In this document: piece after piece, positions 50,775 to 60,792 of the stretch
Position numbering within the stretch: the first letter of the stretch is position 1
How the letters are laid out: each line of letters begins with the position of its first letter
From: Leeuwenhoekiella nanhaiensis
Lineage (GTDB): Bacteria > Bacteroidota > Bacteroidia > Flavobacteriales > Flavobacteriaceae
Reading direction: 5' to 3'
Assembly: GCF_002744755.1 (NCBI RefSeq)
Contig: NZ_KZ319287.1
Span: 496,001-560,000 of the forward strand
DNA: 64,000 nucleotides
Made by a program: the position numbers and the translations under genes
The notes under the pieces: generated by a model
What the model was told of the DNA's origin: nothing
Databases searched by the model: none
Seen by the model: the letters and a program-made list of their open reading frames with translations, nothing else

Positions 50775-52355
50775 CTACCACCCTGGATTTTGTTGAGCAG
50801 CAAGTGTAGGGTTGTTGTTGATTTCCTGTTGTGGAATAGGCCACAGAAATTTAAAATCAGTGTAGGGAATTGCATTTACGCCATAAGGGCCATTATAAGC
50901 GGTTCCTAAGGTGTAAGAATCAGCAGGAGGGGTTCCGTTAGCAACTTTTTGAGGAATGCCTGCAATAGGAGCTAGATCATCTTTTTGCAAACGATGAATA
51001 TCTGGCCAGCGTCTTCCTTCCATTACAAATTCAATTCTTCTTTCAGTTATGATGGCATTTACTAAGGCCGCAGGTGTTGCAAAATCTGCCGCTACATAAG
51101 CCTGTGTTGCTGGGTCTGCTAACGAGCGGTTTCTTACTCTATTAAGAGCTGTAAGTGCATTACCAGTCGCATTGGTGCGCGCATAGGCCTCGGCCATATT
51201 GAGAAGAACTTCTGCATAGCGAATTACGGGTGAGGGATCAGTGTAATTTACCGGGTCTTTGTATTTATTGGTATACTTCACGCCAGATCTTGTAGTTACC
51301 AATGTGCCTTCTCCTCTTCTCAAATCATCAGACAGCCACGCAGGATTTCTCCAGATGATGGGGCTAATAACTACAAGTCCGCGACGGTTGTATTGAGAAG
51401 CCAATGCAGCATTCACTCCGGGATTGTTTACGGCTGAGTTTTCAATAGAAAATATGGATTCAGTATTCCCATATCCGCTAGCAAATGGGCCGTTTGGAGA
51501 ATCAGTAAGATTAAATCTAGAATTGAGCTTTACACCTTCCTGAATTACCATTGGCCAATTGCGCATATGCAGATAAGCTCTGGTTTTGAAAGCTATTGCA
51601 GCTTCTTTGGTAGCGCGGGTAATGGCCTGACGCGCATCTGCACGTTCACCTACTGCAGGAAGAGCAGCTTCAGCATCATTTAAATCCTGAATAATACGCT
51701 GATAACACTCTGCGACTGTATTGCGACCTTGGGCTTCGGCAGCTGCTAAAGTTTCTGTACTGTTAATTGCAAAATCTCTATAGGGTACACCCAGGTGACT
51801 TGCATCTGGAGTGTCATTATAGGGTCTGGCAAAATGGAATAGGAGTTCAAGGTGTCCCGCAGCTCTTAAAAATTTGGCTTCGCCGGTATAAATTTGAGCA
51901 ACTTCGGGAGTTAAAATTCCATTTTCTAATGCTCTGGCAACACCTTCTATAACAATGTTGGTACGGTTGATCATTCGGTAAGTATCACTCCAGTAAAACA
52001 CGTTATTTGCAGTGGTGGGATCATAGGTCCCTGTATAGGTTAATTGGTAGAAGGTGGCTACGTTTACCACATCTTCACCGCGGTTGTCACCTTGCTGTAC
52101 AAAGGCTGCCCCAAAAGGATAACCTCTTCCCTGTCCATTATAATCTCCGCGTTGAGCACCGTTATACATACCGGTCACCGAAAGCGCCACTAGATCTGCA
52201 GTTGAAAATGCCGCATTTTCTGAGATGTCATTATAAGGCTCCAGGTTAAGCACATTGTCATCGTTACAACCGGCAAGCACTAACAGCAATCCAATGGCGA
52301 TGGAAATACTTTTCAATTTATACTTCATGTTCATTTTTGTTTTATTTCTTTTCAT
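50775..52355 (-). CDS. SusD/RagB-family surface lipoprotein
   Basis: A 526-residue lipoprotein that captures a ligand on the cell surface and hands it to the SusC channel encoded just upstream. The start at 52355 (MKRNKTKMNM) is ambiguous; an ATG at 52334 or 52328 gives the cleaner leader MKYKLKSISIAIGLLLVLAGC. The lipobox is LAGC. TPR-like helices (PEVAQIYTGEAKFLRAAGHLELLFHF) and the C-terminal ITERRIEFVMEGRRWPDIHRL are standard for the family. It starts 11 bases after susC; no glycosidase or regulator follows. Confidence 0.94.
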   Translation of the reverse strand: MKRNKTKMNMKYKLKSISIAIGLLLVLAGCNDDNVLNLEPYNDISENAAFSTADLVALSVTGMYNGAQRGDYNGQGRGYPFGAAFVQQGDNRGEDVVNVATFYQLTYTGTYDPTTANNVFYWSDTYRMINRTNIVIEGVARALENGILTPEVAQIYTGEAKFLRAAGHLELLFHFARPYNDTPDASHLGVPYRDFAINSTETLAAAEAQGRNTVAECYQRIIQDLNDAEAALPAVGERADARQAITRATKEAAIAFKTRAYLHMRNWPMVIQEGVKLNSRFNLTDSPNGPFASGYGNTESIFSIENSAVNNPGVNAALASQYNRRGLVVISPIIWRNPAWLSDDLRRGEGTLVTTRSGVKYTNKYKDPVNYTDPSPVIRYAEVLLNMAEAYARTNATGNALTALNRVRNRSLADPATQAYVAADFATPAALVNAIITERRIEFVMEGRRWPDIHRLQKDDLAPIAGIPQKVANGTPPADSYTLGTAYNGPYGVNAIPYTDFKFLWPIPQQEINNNPTLAAQQNPGW

Positions 52356-52366
52356 GATGTTGATTT

Positions 52367-55300
52367 TTAAAATCCAACGTTAAGTCCGAACGAAAATATA
52401 CTAGACCTTGGAGTTCCGTTTAAATCAACTCCCGCAGATTCCATTTCAGGATCTAGCCCGGAGTAGTCTGTGATAATCCAAAGGTTTTGCCCCTGTAAAT
52501 AAAGTCTGAATCTGGATAGGCCTATTTTTTCAACAACCTCAGAAGGGAACGTGTACCCAAGTGTGATGTTATCTAGTTTGATAAAATCGCCATCTTCTAA
52601 GAATCGCGACGTAGCCAAAGCGGTAAGGTTAGTGGTTGTGTTAGTGCTCGCATATAATCTGGGCGTCCAACCGTCTCCCGGGTTGTCAACACTCTGCCAT
52701 CTGCCTAGTATCTCAGTGCTATTATTCGTAAAGTTTTGGTTCAGTAAATCTCTTCGTGTTGCATTGAAAATCTTATTACCACCACTAAATCTAAATAAAA
52801 AGCCCAGGTCAAAATTTTTGTAATTCATATTTGAATTAAAACCTCCAAAATATTTAGGGAGTGACTGTCCTAATATAACCCGGTCGTCCGCAGCGCTTAA
52901 AGATGATGATTGAGAAACATCGGATGGATTGTTCGGGTCAAATATCGCGTAAGAACCACCAGGCAAAAGTCCCTGTACCAGTGTACCATCTGCCTTGTAA
53001 TAAACAGGGTTTCCGTTTTGAGGATTTGTACCATAGTATCTTATACCATATATAGAATTTATAGGCTCTCCTTCTCTAACTATAGTATTAGTGCCAATAC
53101 GATCTGCTCCATTCACTAAAGTGATTACCTCATTATCTACAAAAGAGATATTTCCTGATACTTCCCACTTAAACTCTTTATCAAGTAATCTGGCCGTAGC
53201 TGAAAATTCTAAACCACTGTTTTCAATATTTCCAATGTTTGCATTGTAATTATTACCCGGTATACCGAAGGATTGCGGTGTTTCTACTTGAAGTATTAAG
53301 TCTTCAGTTTTGTTTATAAAATAGTCTGCAGTTAAGGTAAATCTATTTTGAAATAGACCAAGATCAAGACCTGCATCATATTTAATACTCGTTTCCCATC
53401 TTAAATTATTATTACCAAACTGACTGTACGCAATCCCGTTATTATCTGCATAACGAGCAGGAGAGTATAGACCCAGATATGGATAGTTCCCAATGGAAAC
53501 GTTACCAACTTTACCATATGAGCCTCTTATTTTGAGATCTGATACCACATCGTTGTTTTTTAAGAATTCCTCATTGCTTACTGTCCAACCAAAAGAGGCT
53601 CCAGGAAAGGTTCCCCAGCGTGTTGTTGTAGGAAGTGATGATAACCCATCTCTTCGAAGTGTTCCTTGAAGGTAGTAGCGTTGTTTGTAGTTATAATTAA
53701 AACGGCCTGCAAATGAAATGAATCCATTTTCGGTCAAGCCTCCTCCAGATCCCTGAACTCCATATGAACCGCTTATTAAAGCCTTACCAAAGAACTCATT
53801 ACTTAAGTCAGTACCTGTGGCAAAAAAGTTTTGATTTCTTTCTTTTTGATATTCGCTTACGGCAGTAAGAGAGACATTGTGTGCATCGGCAAAAGTCTCA
53901 TTATAGCTTAAGATATTTTGCCAGTTCCAGCGTGTTAACTCGTTATTGTTACTCTGAACACGTCCGTTAGAGCCATTACCATCGCCATGTATAGGACTCC
54001 AGAATAGGAAGCCGTTTGTATTGGCTTTATCAATGCTTACCTGGGTTCTGAAATTAACAGAGGACACGGGTTTGATGTCAGCGTAAACATTACCAATTAA
54101 GCGGTTAATTTTTGAAAAATACTTGTTGTTCTCAATCGCAAAAATAATGTTAGGTATGTTGTCGCCTACCGTTTCCAGGTTTGATCCGCGGCCCATTCGA
54201 TCAGGGAAGGTGTCATCTAAATTATATCCTGTTGGGTCGTTGGAATCATAAGGAGATACGTTAGGATGCTGCCTTGTTGCATTAAATATGTTTCCGGAAA
54301 GCGAGTTTGTACCCGTATTCAAACCAAAATATTCTGATTGAGTAAGACCGGCATTGACACCTACGGAAACCCAATCCTGAATTTTTTGTTCCAGGTTTGC
54401 ACGATAGGTAAAACGCTTGAATTCGTTAGGCTTTGCAATACTTTCCTGTTCGGTGTAACCTATGGAAAGGTAATATTTCAGGAACTCTGTACCTCCTGTA
54501 AAAGACAGATTATGATCTTGCTGAAACGCATTGTCATTCAATACTAAATCTTGCCAGTCTGTATTAAAATCTGTGCCTGCTGCCCAGTCAGACTGTCCAC
54601 GATTAGATCGTTTCTCGTTTGAAATAGTTACAAAATCGGCAGCTCCTAATAAATCAAATTTGTTTACGGGTCTTGCGAAGCCGGTTGTTAGATTATAGTT
54701 TGTGGCAATACGACCTTCTTTTCCTTTTTTGGTGGTAATAAGAACAACTCCGTTTGCGGCACGTGAACCGTAAATTGCAGTGGCTGAACCATCCTTAAGG
54801 ATTTCTATTGATTCGATATCGGCTGGATTTATATCTCCCAGAGCATTAGTTGAAGCGTAACCCCCTACATCTCCAGTGTAGATTGGAACACCATCCACAA
54901 CAAATAAAGGGTATGTGCCTGATGTAATAGAGGCTATACCTCTAATTCTAAAGCGTGGAGTTTCTCCAATAATGCCAGATTGAGTAGTTACCTGAACACC
55001 CGCCGCACGACCTGCGAGTTGCTGATCAAAACTCGGAGTCACTAGGTTTGAGATATCTTCTCCTTTTACCTGCGAAATGGACGCAGTCAAATCTCTTTTG
55101 CGCTGTACGCCGTAACCTACAACAACAACTTCATCAAGTGCCTCGGTGTCCTCTTCAAGAGTTGCGTTAATCTGGTTTTGACCACCTACAGTAATTTCGC
55201 TTTTCTTGAAACCTACGTAAGTAAAAGCCAACGTTTGACCAGATTCAACCGAAATGGAATAATTACCATCAAAATCGGTCTGTGTACCGGTAGTTGTGCC

Positions 55301-55432
55301 TTTGACAACTACACTAACTCCCGGTAAGGGCATACCGGTAGCTGTAGTGACAGTTCCGGTAACGGTTTTTTGTTGAGCAGAAGCTGCCAGACTTAAGCTG
55401 AACAAAAGCATAAAAAATAAATTTTTTATCAT
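52367..55432 (-). CDS. SusC/RagA-family TonB-linked outer-membrane transporter
   Basis: A 1021-residue transporter: signal peptide (MIKNLFFMLLFSLSLAASA), carboxypeptidase-regulatory-like domain (about 22-100), the SusC signature LDEVVVVGYG (TonB box, about 103-112), plug (about 118-230) and a beta-barrel ending FGLNVGF. It forms the import channel for a glycan or peptide bound by SusD. There are no polysaccharide-degrading enzymes in the neighbourhood, so the substrate cannot be inferred. Confidence 0.95.
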   Translation of the reverse strand: MIKNLFFMLLFSLSLAASAQQKTVTGTVTTATGMPLPGVSVVVKGTTTGTQTDFDGNYSISVESGQTLAFTYVGFKKSEITVGGQNQINATLEEDTEALDEVVVVGYGVQRKRDLTASISQVKGEDISNLVTPSFDQQLAGRAAGVQVTTQSGIIGETPRFRIRGIASITSGTYPLFVVDGVPIYTGDVGGYASTNALGDINPADIESIEILKDGSATAIYGSRAANGVVLITTKKGKEGRIATNYNLTTGFARPVNKFDLLGAADFVTISNEKRSNRGQSDWAAGTDFNTDWQDLVLNDNAFQQDHNLSFTGGTEFLKYYLSIGYTEQESIAKPNEFKRFTYRANLEQKIQDWVSVGVNAGLTQSEYFGLNTGTNSLSGNIFNATRQHPNVSPYDSNDPTGYNLDDTFPDRMGRGSNLETVGDNIPNIIFAIENNKYFSKINRLIGNVYADIKPVSSVNFRTQVSIDKANTNGFLFWSPIHGDGNGSNGRVQSNNNELTRWNWQNILSYNETFADAHNVSLTAVSEYQKERNQNFFATGTDLSNEFFGKALISGSYGVQGSGGGLTENGFISFAGRFNYNYKQRYYLQGTLRRDGLSSLPTTTRWGTFPGASFGWTVSNEEFLKNNDVVSDLKIRGSYGKVGNVSIGNYPYLGLYSPARYADNNGIAYSQFGNNNLRWETSIKYDAGLDLGLFQNRFTLTADYFINKTEDLILQVETPQSFGIPGNNYNANIGNIENSGLEFSATARLLDKEFKWEVSGNISFVDNEVITLVNGADRIGTNTIVREGEPINSIYGIRYYGTNPQNGNPVYYKADGTLVQGLLPGGSYAIFDPNNPSDVSQSSSLSAADDRVILGQSLPKYFGGFNSNMNYKNFDLGFLFRFSGGNKIFNATRRDLLNQNFTNNSTEILGRWQSVDNPGDGWTPRLYASTNTTTNLTALATSRFLEDGDFIKLDNITLGYTFPSEVVEKIGLSRFRLYLQGQNLWIITDYSGLDPEMESAGVDLNGTPRSSIFSFGLNVGF

Positions 55433-55824
55433 TTAACAGTTTTATTGATTAATTCGCGCAATTTATATTAAATGACAATTGAAAATTAACAAGAATAAAC
55501 TGGTGAGTGATAATTACATAAAAGATACTTTTTGAAGTCTAGAGATTTCTCTTTTTTGAATGAAAATCAAATATTGCAGGGATATAGTGATTATTTAATA
55601 ATGTTTTAACAATATGCTCCTTCGTAAAAATGAGATATGCGATAGTGTTTTAGGCACAACAAGGATCTCAAAAGCGCATTTTTTAATAATTTCTGAATAA
55701 TAGGAAACACTTTGTCTGTTAATCAGGCCGGTTTCAACCTGTGGATATTTTGTGTATGTTAAGCTTTGTACGAGCTTTAAAAGAAGATAATCAAATCTAG
55801 TATAAACGAAGATTTAGGGGTTGT
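55433..55824. other. 392-base gene-free stretch upstream of susC
   Basis: AT-rich non-coding DNA between two minus-strand genes. It must hold the susC promoter, but I see no exact TAnnTTTG in the right orientation, no ECF-type motif that I can defend, and no hairpin, RNA or repeat. Any susC control signal here would need mapping. Confidence 0.5.
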
Positions 55825-58473
55825 TTAAAGCACAAAGCGATAGGTAGCCTTTATCAAAAAGGTGTTGCCGGGTCTTCGGTTTAAAATCTGATTGTTCCAG
55901 GCTTCAAAAAGTCCCTGAGCGGGGTCGTTAGCGCCGTTTAAACCTTGAGACCAGACAAAGAAGAGTTCTGAGCCCGGTATATACTCCCATCGGAACACGA
56001 GGTTGGTGCGTAGTTGCACAAATGAAAAGTCAGGATCCTGAAAAGTATAATCTATGCTTCCGTCCCGGTTTTCATCTATCTCGTACGTATTTCCGCTTTG
56101 CGAAATCTGATCCTCCTCATATAGGGTTATCCGGTTATTCAAATCTTCGGCTGTGGCATCTGCAACGTAGTTGAACTGCGAGTATAATCCTCGGGATACA
56201 AAAGGCTGACCATAATATTGAATGGTCATATTAGGTGTGATGTTGAAGTTTGCCCGTAAAGTGGCGCTCAAAGTCCGCTGGTCAATGGCTGCGGTGATGT
56301 AGCGTCGCGAGTCGCCGTAGTCTTTCTGGGTGACGTACTGCGTCTTATTGGGATTTTTCTCATATTCCGTACTTAAGGAAAGGCTTAGGGCGTTAAAGGG
56401 CTGGTAGTTTAAGCGCAATTCGTAGCGATCAAGGCTGAAGTTGTGCTGCGTTGCCCGGCTCATCACATAGCCGGCTACTAAACTGAGCTTTTTTCGGCGA
56501 TCGGTTCCGGCGAAAAGATACCAGAAGTTTTCTTCGTTAAACTTCCAGCGGGGACCGCCACGCAGGGTGGTATTGATGTAGATGCGCGGTTTGTGACTGG
56601 CGCCAAATTCGGTAAACCAGTTGTTAGCCCAGTTAATATCTCCGCCCACTTCATATTGCATGCGGTTGTAGTTCCCTTCAAAGTCATACGTAGAGCGCTG
56701 CTGAAAACTGTAAGACATTTGACGATACCAGTCTGTTGAATTTTGAAATACCCGTCTCACATTTACAGTCTGTACGATCTCATCAGCCTGTCGCAGGAAG
56801 CCCACATCATTGAGTTCAAGTTCGGGAGAGCGCCATACCACTCCGCCATTGTAGCTCCAGTTGCCATTACCCGCTTTGCCGATGCTGAAGTTACCTCCTG
56901 TTCCGGTAAGCGAAGTGCGCGTAGTGTCTACACGCACGTGTGTGGCATCAACCCGGTTAAATAAATGAGTAATACTGGCCTGAGTGTTCGTAATAGCTTC
57001 CCGGCTTCCGGTGACGTGACTGGCTGTAAATGTTCCCTGAGCAAAATAGGTGCGGTCTTTCCAGTTGTGTTTAAAATCAAGTCCCGCAGTAAAGGCATTT
57101 TCGTGGAGGAAATCCAGCTGAGGTACGAGTTTGCGGTTGGTGCTGGTAAAAATTCCGCCCACATACGAATTGCGGTTGTTGAAATCTTTCTGCACCCGGG
57201 CAACCGAATAATTGGTAAAGGGCTCTACAAGTTTTTCGCTTCGGGTACCGTTTGTATCAATACGTGTCGCAAATTCTTTCGCAGTAATGCTTTGTAAAAG
57301 GCCTATAGACCAGCCGTTTTTAGTTTTACCACTAAATTTTGCCGCGCCCAGAATGGTAGTGTTTTGAGGTTGGTCTACATACGCCGTGGCGGGACCAAAG
57401 CCATTGCCCTGCGGACTGCGCCCTATGCGACGGGAGTAGAATACATTGTCATTGCCGTTGCCTATTTCGTAGGTGAAAATATTCTTGTTCTCTACAAAGA
57501 ATGGCCGTCGCTCCTGAAAAAAGATCTGAAAGCCATCTAATGCGATTGCTGCAGGGTCTGCGTCGACCTGACCAAAATCAGGATTTATGGTAAGGTCTAA
57601 GGTGAGATCGTTAGTGATTCCTATTTTGGCATCCAGACCCCCGTTTAATTTGGCGTCGTTTCCGTCTCTAAAGGGATTGCCGGATTCCGCTTCATAGGTA
57701 TCCAGCTGGGTTACCACATAAGGCTGAATTTCAAGCTGTTTTTGAGGTTTCAGATTTTTGAGACCTCTCAGTTCACCAAAACCACTTACATATCCCGGAA
57801 AATTGGGTTCCAGTTCCTGCCACATTGAGCGTTCGGTATTTCTAAAATAGAACCGCTTGGCCTGTAAGCCCCAGATTTGTTCTTCGGCTTTGCCAAAGCG
57901 CAGCTGACTCAGCGGAATCTTTAATTCTGCAGTCCAGCCCAGGTCATCGCTACTTGTTTTGGTATACCAAATGGGATTCCAGCTGTCGTCAAAGCTGTTG
58001 CGCTCTGCAAAATCCCCGTTGTTTGAAATAAACTCGTCGCCTTTTACCCCGGCAGCCGTAATGGTAAATGAAAAGGCCGTGCGGTCGTCATTATAACTGT
58101 CAAAAGCGATTTCTACCCAATCGCCTTCAAAGCCGTCGCGGCGCGAGAGGCGTTTTACGATGCCCTCCGGGTCGCTGTCAAAACAGCGAAAAGCCACGTA
58201 AATGAATTTGTCATCGTAGAGTATTTTGAACTGGGTTTGCTCTGAAGGTTCTTCGCCAATATCGGGTTGCAATTGTTTAAACTCGCCCGTAAAAGGGACC
58301 AGGTCCCAGGCAGGATCATTTATTAAACCGTCTATCACAGGAGCCTGCGCGGTGTCAATAGCGCGGGTGGTATAACTCTTTGGTTTGATGTCATTATCGC
58401 CTTGTTGGGTGTAGGCCGTACTCCAAAGAAATAAGAGGAGGAATATAGAAACGCGCGAGACTAAAAATTGCAT
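55825..58473 (-). CDS. DUF5916 protein with CBM9-like N-terminal domain
   Basis: From the ATG at 58473 (MQFLVSRVSIFLLLFLWSTA, a signal peptide) the protein has 882 residues; a longer frame to 58578 adds 35 residues before the signal peptide and is rejected. Residues about 40-210 (ARAIDTAQAPVIDGLINDPAW; ILYDDKFIYVAFRCFDSDPEGI) are a CBM9-like sandwich. The remaining 650 residues form the DUF5916 beta-barrel-like region, ending with IKATYRFVL, an aromatic outer-membrane C-terminus. The family is common in Bacteroidota and its function is not established. It lies 392 bases upstream of susC on the same strand. Confidence 0.88.
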   Translation of the reverse strand: MQFLVSRVSIFLLLFLWSTAYTQQGDNDIKPKSYTTRAIDTAQAPVIDGLINDPAWDLVPFTGEFKQLQPDIGEEPSEQTQFKILYDDKFIYVAFRCFDSDPEGIVKRLSRRDGFEGDWVEIAFDSYNDDRTAFSFTITAAGVKGDEFISNNGDFAERNSFDDSWNPIWYTKTSSDDLGWTAELKIPLSQLRFGKAEEQIWGLQAKRFYFRNTERSMWQELEPNFPGYVSGFGELRGLKNLKPQKQLEIQPYVVTQLDTYEAESGNPFRDGNDAKLNGGLDAKIGITNDLTLDLTINPDFGQVDADPAAIALDGFQIFFQERRPFFVENKNIFTYEIGNGNDNVFYSRRIGRSPQGNGFGPATAYVDQPQNTTILGAAKFSGKTKNGWSIGLLQSITAKEFATRIDTNGTRSEKLVEPFTNYSVARVQKDFNNRNSYVGGIFTSTNRKLVPQLDFLHENAFTAGLDFKHNWKDRTYFAQGTFTASHVTGSREAITNTQASITHLFNRVDATHVRVDTTRTSLTGTGGNFSIGKAGNGNWSYNGGVVWRSPELELNDVGFLRQADEIVQTVNVRRVFQNSTDWYRQMSYSFQQRSTYDFEGNYNRMQYEVGGDINWANNWFTEFGASHKPRIYINTTLRGGPRWKFNEENFWYLFAGTDRRKKLSLVAGYVMSRATQHNFSLDRYELRLNYQPFNALSLSLSTEYEKNPNKTQYVTQKDYGDSRRYITAAIDQRTLSATLRANFNITPNMTIQYYGQPFVSRGLYSQFNYVADATAEDLNNRITLYEEDQISQSGNTYEIDENRDGSIDYTFQDPDFSFVQLRTNLVFRWEYIPGSELFFVWSQGLNGANDPAQGLFEAWNNQILNRRPGNTFLIKATYRFVL

Positions 58474-58729
58474 TATTCTTAAATGAGTTGGTATAGAGAT
58501 CCGTGTTTTTTGCAAAGTGTTACAGTTTCGTTCTAAAAAAACCGAATGTATTAATCTAAGCAGGGGGCAAGATACCATTTCCGTATAATTTGGGACACTT
58601 AAAAAATGGCTGGTCGGGAAGGATTTTGCTTAAATAGAAACAAGTTCTTTTATAGGAGTAATAGAAGTGTCTGAAGGGGTTGCGGGTTAACAAAATTTTA
58701 ATAATTTTCACCAACAAACCTAGTGTGAA

Positions 58730-59551
58730 ATGTTACCTGTAAATCAAATAACTTTTGAGCCCATAGACACCTGTCTCAACTGCGGCATGCAGTTTGACAA
58801 TGAAGATCATTTTTGCAGGGCTTGCGGAGCCAAGAAGATCGAAGAGCGTTTTACGCCAAGACGGGTGCTAAATGAAGCCGGAGAGCGCATATTCAACTTA
58901 GATAACCGCTTTTTGCGCACATTTAAAGATTTGTTCTTGAAACCGGAAGCTGTAATTGGTGGTTTTCTGGCCGGTCTGAGGAAGAGATATCTTAATGCCT
59001 TCAGTTATTTCACCATTTCGATTACCGTTTCGGGATTTCAGGTATTTGTGATGAAGCGCTTTTATCCTGATATTATGAAGGAGATGAGTTATTTGGACGG
59101 TCAGAATAACGCTTTAGCTGAAATGATTCAAAATTCAACGATGGAGTATCAACCTGTCGTGATGTTTGCAACAATACCGGTATTGGCATTTATGGGATGG
59201 CTTACCTTTCTTACTTTAAAAAAGCACAATTTCACAGAGCATTTCATAATTCAACTTTATTCGTATTCGCATTTGTCTATGATAGCATCTATTATGGGCA
59301 TTTTATTTCTGGTAACCGAGGCAAATTACCTGCTGTTTGGTGTGCTCAGTATTCCGTTATACATCGTTTATAACGCGTATATGTTTAAGCGGCTTTACAG
59401 TTTGAGCGTAAAAGGTATCCTGCTGAGAAGCCTGTTTTTTCTACTCATTTTAATGGTTGTATATGTTTTGGTTTCTTTTGTTATTGTCGCTATTGTAATT
59501 GCTACAGACCCTCAGGGCTTTATGGAAATGGTAAAACAAAACGCCAATTAG
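58730..59551 (+). CDS. DUF3667 zinc-ribbon membrane protein
   Basis: A 273-residue protein. An N-terminal zinc ribbon, Cys15-x2-Cys18 and Cys29-x2-Cys32, is followed by the typical DUF3667 motif (FTPRRVLNEAGERIFNLDNR; FLKPEAVIGGFLAG) and then four to five membrane segments (about 85-105, 137-157, 173-213, 225-255). The function of the family is unknown. It is not part of the following ribosomal operon, which has its own promoter. Confidence 0.88.
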   Translation: MLPVNQITFEPIDTCLNCGMQFDNEDHFCRACGAKKIEERFTPRRVLNEAGERIFNLDNRFLRTFKDLFLKPEAVIGGFLAGLRKRYLNAFSYFTISITVSGFQVFVMKRFYPDIMKEMSYLDGQNNALAEMIQNSTMEYQPVVMFATIPVLAFMGWLTFLTLKKHNFTEHFIIQLYSYSHLSMIASIMGILFLVTEANYLLFGVLSIPLYIVYNAYMFKRLYSLSVKGILLRSLFFLLILMVVYVLVSFVIVAIVIATDPQGFMEMVKQNAN

Positions 59552-59661
59552 ACCTCAAATTCCTTTTGGTTAAACTTCGGTTTTTAATCTTCTTTAAAAG
59601 GTGGTGCGTAGTGTCTTGACAATCAAACCGATTAAGGCTTAAAAATTAAGTCAAAGCCCCG

Positions 59662-59692
59662 TTTGTCAAATCAATATATAGTTGTACATTTG
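59662..59692 (+). promoter_or_regulatory. rplM promoter
   Basis: TTTG (59662-59665) and TACATTTG (59685-59692), separated by 19 bases, match the Bacteroidota -33/-7 promoter well. The leader to the GTG at 59759 is about 60 bases long. Confidence 0.75.
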
Positions 59693-59758
59693 CAGCCCTG
59701 TTTTCACGCGTGAGCGCGGGAGCAGGAAATGGAATGTTTAATAATTAAATAAAACAGT

Positions 59759-60214
59759 GTGGACACATTAAGTTACAAAACAGTATCTGCCAACAAAGAC
59801 ACCGTTAATAAGGAGTGGGTTGTTATTGATGCTGAAGGACAAACGTTGGGTCGCATGTCTACTATCGTTGCAAAATTTTTGCGCGGAAAGTACAAGCCTA
59901 ACTACACACCACACGTTGATTGCGGAGACAATGTAATTGTTATCAATGCCTCTAAAATCAACTTAACAGGAAACAAGTGGGATGCTAAATCTTACATCCG
60001 TCATACGGGTTATCCTGGTGGTCAAAGAAGCCTTACTGCAAAAGAAATGTACAGCAAAGACCCTGCGCGTCTTGTTGAAAATGCAGTAAAAGGTATGTTG
60101 CCTAAAAACAAATTAGGTGCAGCGATCTATCGCAATTTAAAGGTTTATGCCGGTGCAGATCACGGGCAGGAAGCGCAAAAACCTAAAGTAATCAACATTA
60201 ACGAACTCAAGTAA
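59759..60214 (+). CDS. rplM: 50S ribosomal protein L13
   Basis: A 151-residue large-subunit protein (WVVIDAEGQTLGRMSTIVAKFLRGK; PHVDCGDNVIVINASKI). The start is GTG: MDTLSYKTVSANK gives the usual length and no ATG is near. rpsI begins at the base after its stop, and the pair is a conserved operon. Confidence 0.96.
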   Translation: MDTLSYKTVSANKDTVNKEWVVIDAEGQTLGRMSTIVAKFLRGKYKPNYTPHVDCGDNVIVINASKINLTGNKWDAKSYIRHTGYPGGQRSLTAKEMYSKDPARLVENAVKGMLPKNKLGAAIYRNLKVYAGADHGQEAQKPKVININELK

Positions 60215-60601
60215 ATGGAAGTAATACACAAAATTGGTCGTAGAAAGACCGCCGTTGCTCGTGTTTATTTAGCTCCTGGTTCTGGTAACATCACCATTAA
60301 CAAGCGTGATCTAAAAGACTACTTCACTACAGGAACTTTACAGTACAAAGTACACCAGCCATTAGTAATGACTGAGAATGACAAAAACTTTGACGTAAAA
60401 GTAAATGTATACGGAGGTGGAATTACCGGTCAGGCAGAAGCTGTACGTCTTGCTCTTTCCAGAGCAATGTGCGAAGTAGACGCAGAGAACAGAGGTATCC
60501 TTAAGCCTGAAGGTTTATTGACCAGAGATCCGAGAATGGTAGAGCGTAAGAAATTCGGTCAGAAGAAAGCGCGTAAGAAATTCCAATTCTCAAAACGTTA
60601 A
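60215..60601 (+). CDS. rpsI: 30S ribosomal protein S9
   Basis: A 128-residue small-subunit protein with the N-terminal IGRRKTAVARVYL and the basic C-terminal tail ARKKFQFSKR that reaches the decoding centre. It directly abuts rplM with no spacer, as in most bacteria. Confidence 0.97.
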   Translation: MEVIHKIGRRKTAVARVYLAPGSGNITINKRDLKDYFTTGTLQYKVHQPLVMTENDKNFDVKVNVYGGGITGQAEAVRLALSRAMCEVDAENRGILKPEGLLTRDPRMVERKKFGQKKARKKFQFSKR

Positions 60602-60686
60602 GAAAACGTGTTTTTCAATCCTTGCGGACTTTATTTTCCGTTTGGTTTTTGAAAACAAAAAGAAATTAATTTAATAAATGTCCTTG

Positions 60687-60702
60687 TCCCGATACGTCGG
60701 GA
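60687..60702. repeat. TCCCGA-TACG-TCGGGA palindrome in the rpsB leader
   Basis: TCCCGA (60687-60692) and TCGGGA (60697-60702) form a perfect 6-bp stem with a 4-base loop. It lies in the 191 bases between rpsI and rpsB. It resembles the TCCCGA...TCGGGA palindromes spread through some flavobacterial genomes, or it could be part of an rpsB leader structure. Confidence 0.5.
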
Positions 60703-60792
60703 AATGAGTTTAGCATCTAAATAGGGAAGGCGCGGTTTAAAACCAACCACTTTACTATTGCTACTACAACGGGAACGTAAACGAATTTTAAA

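Noticed and set aside
55825-58578. Longer form of the DUF5916 protein
   Set aside because: The extra 35 residues precede a good signal peptide that begins at the ATG at 58473.
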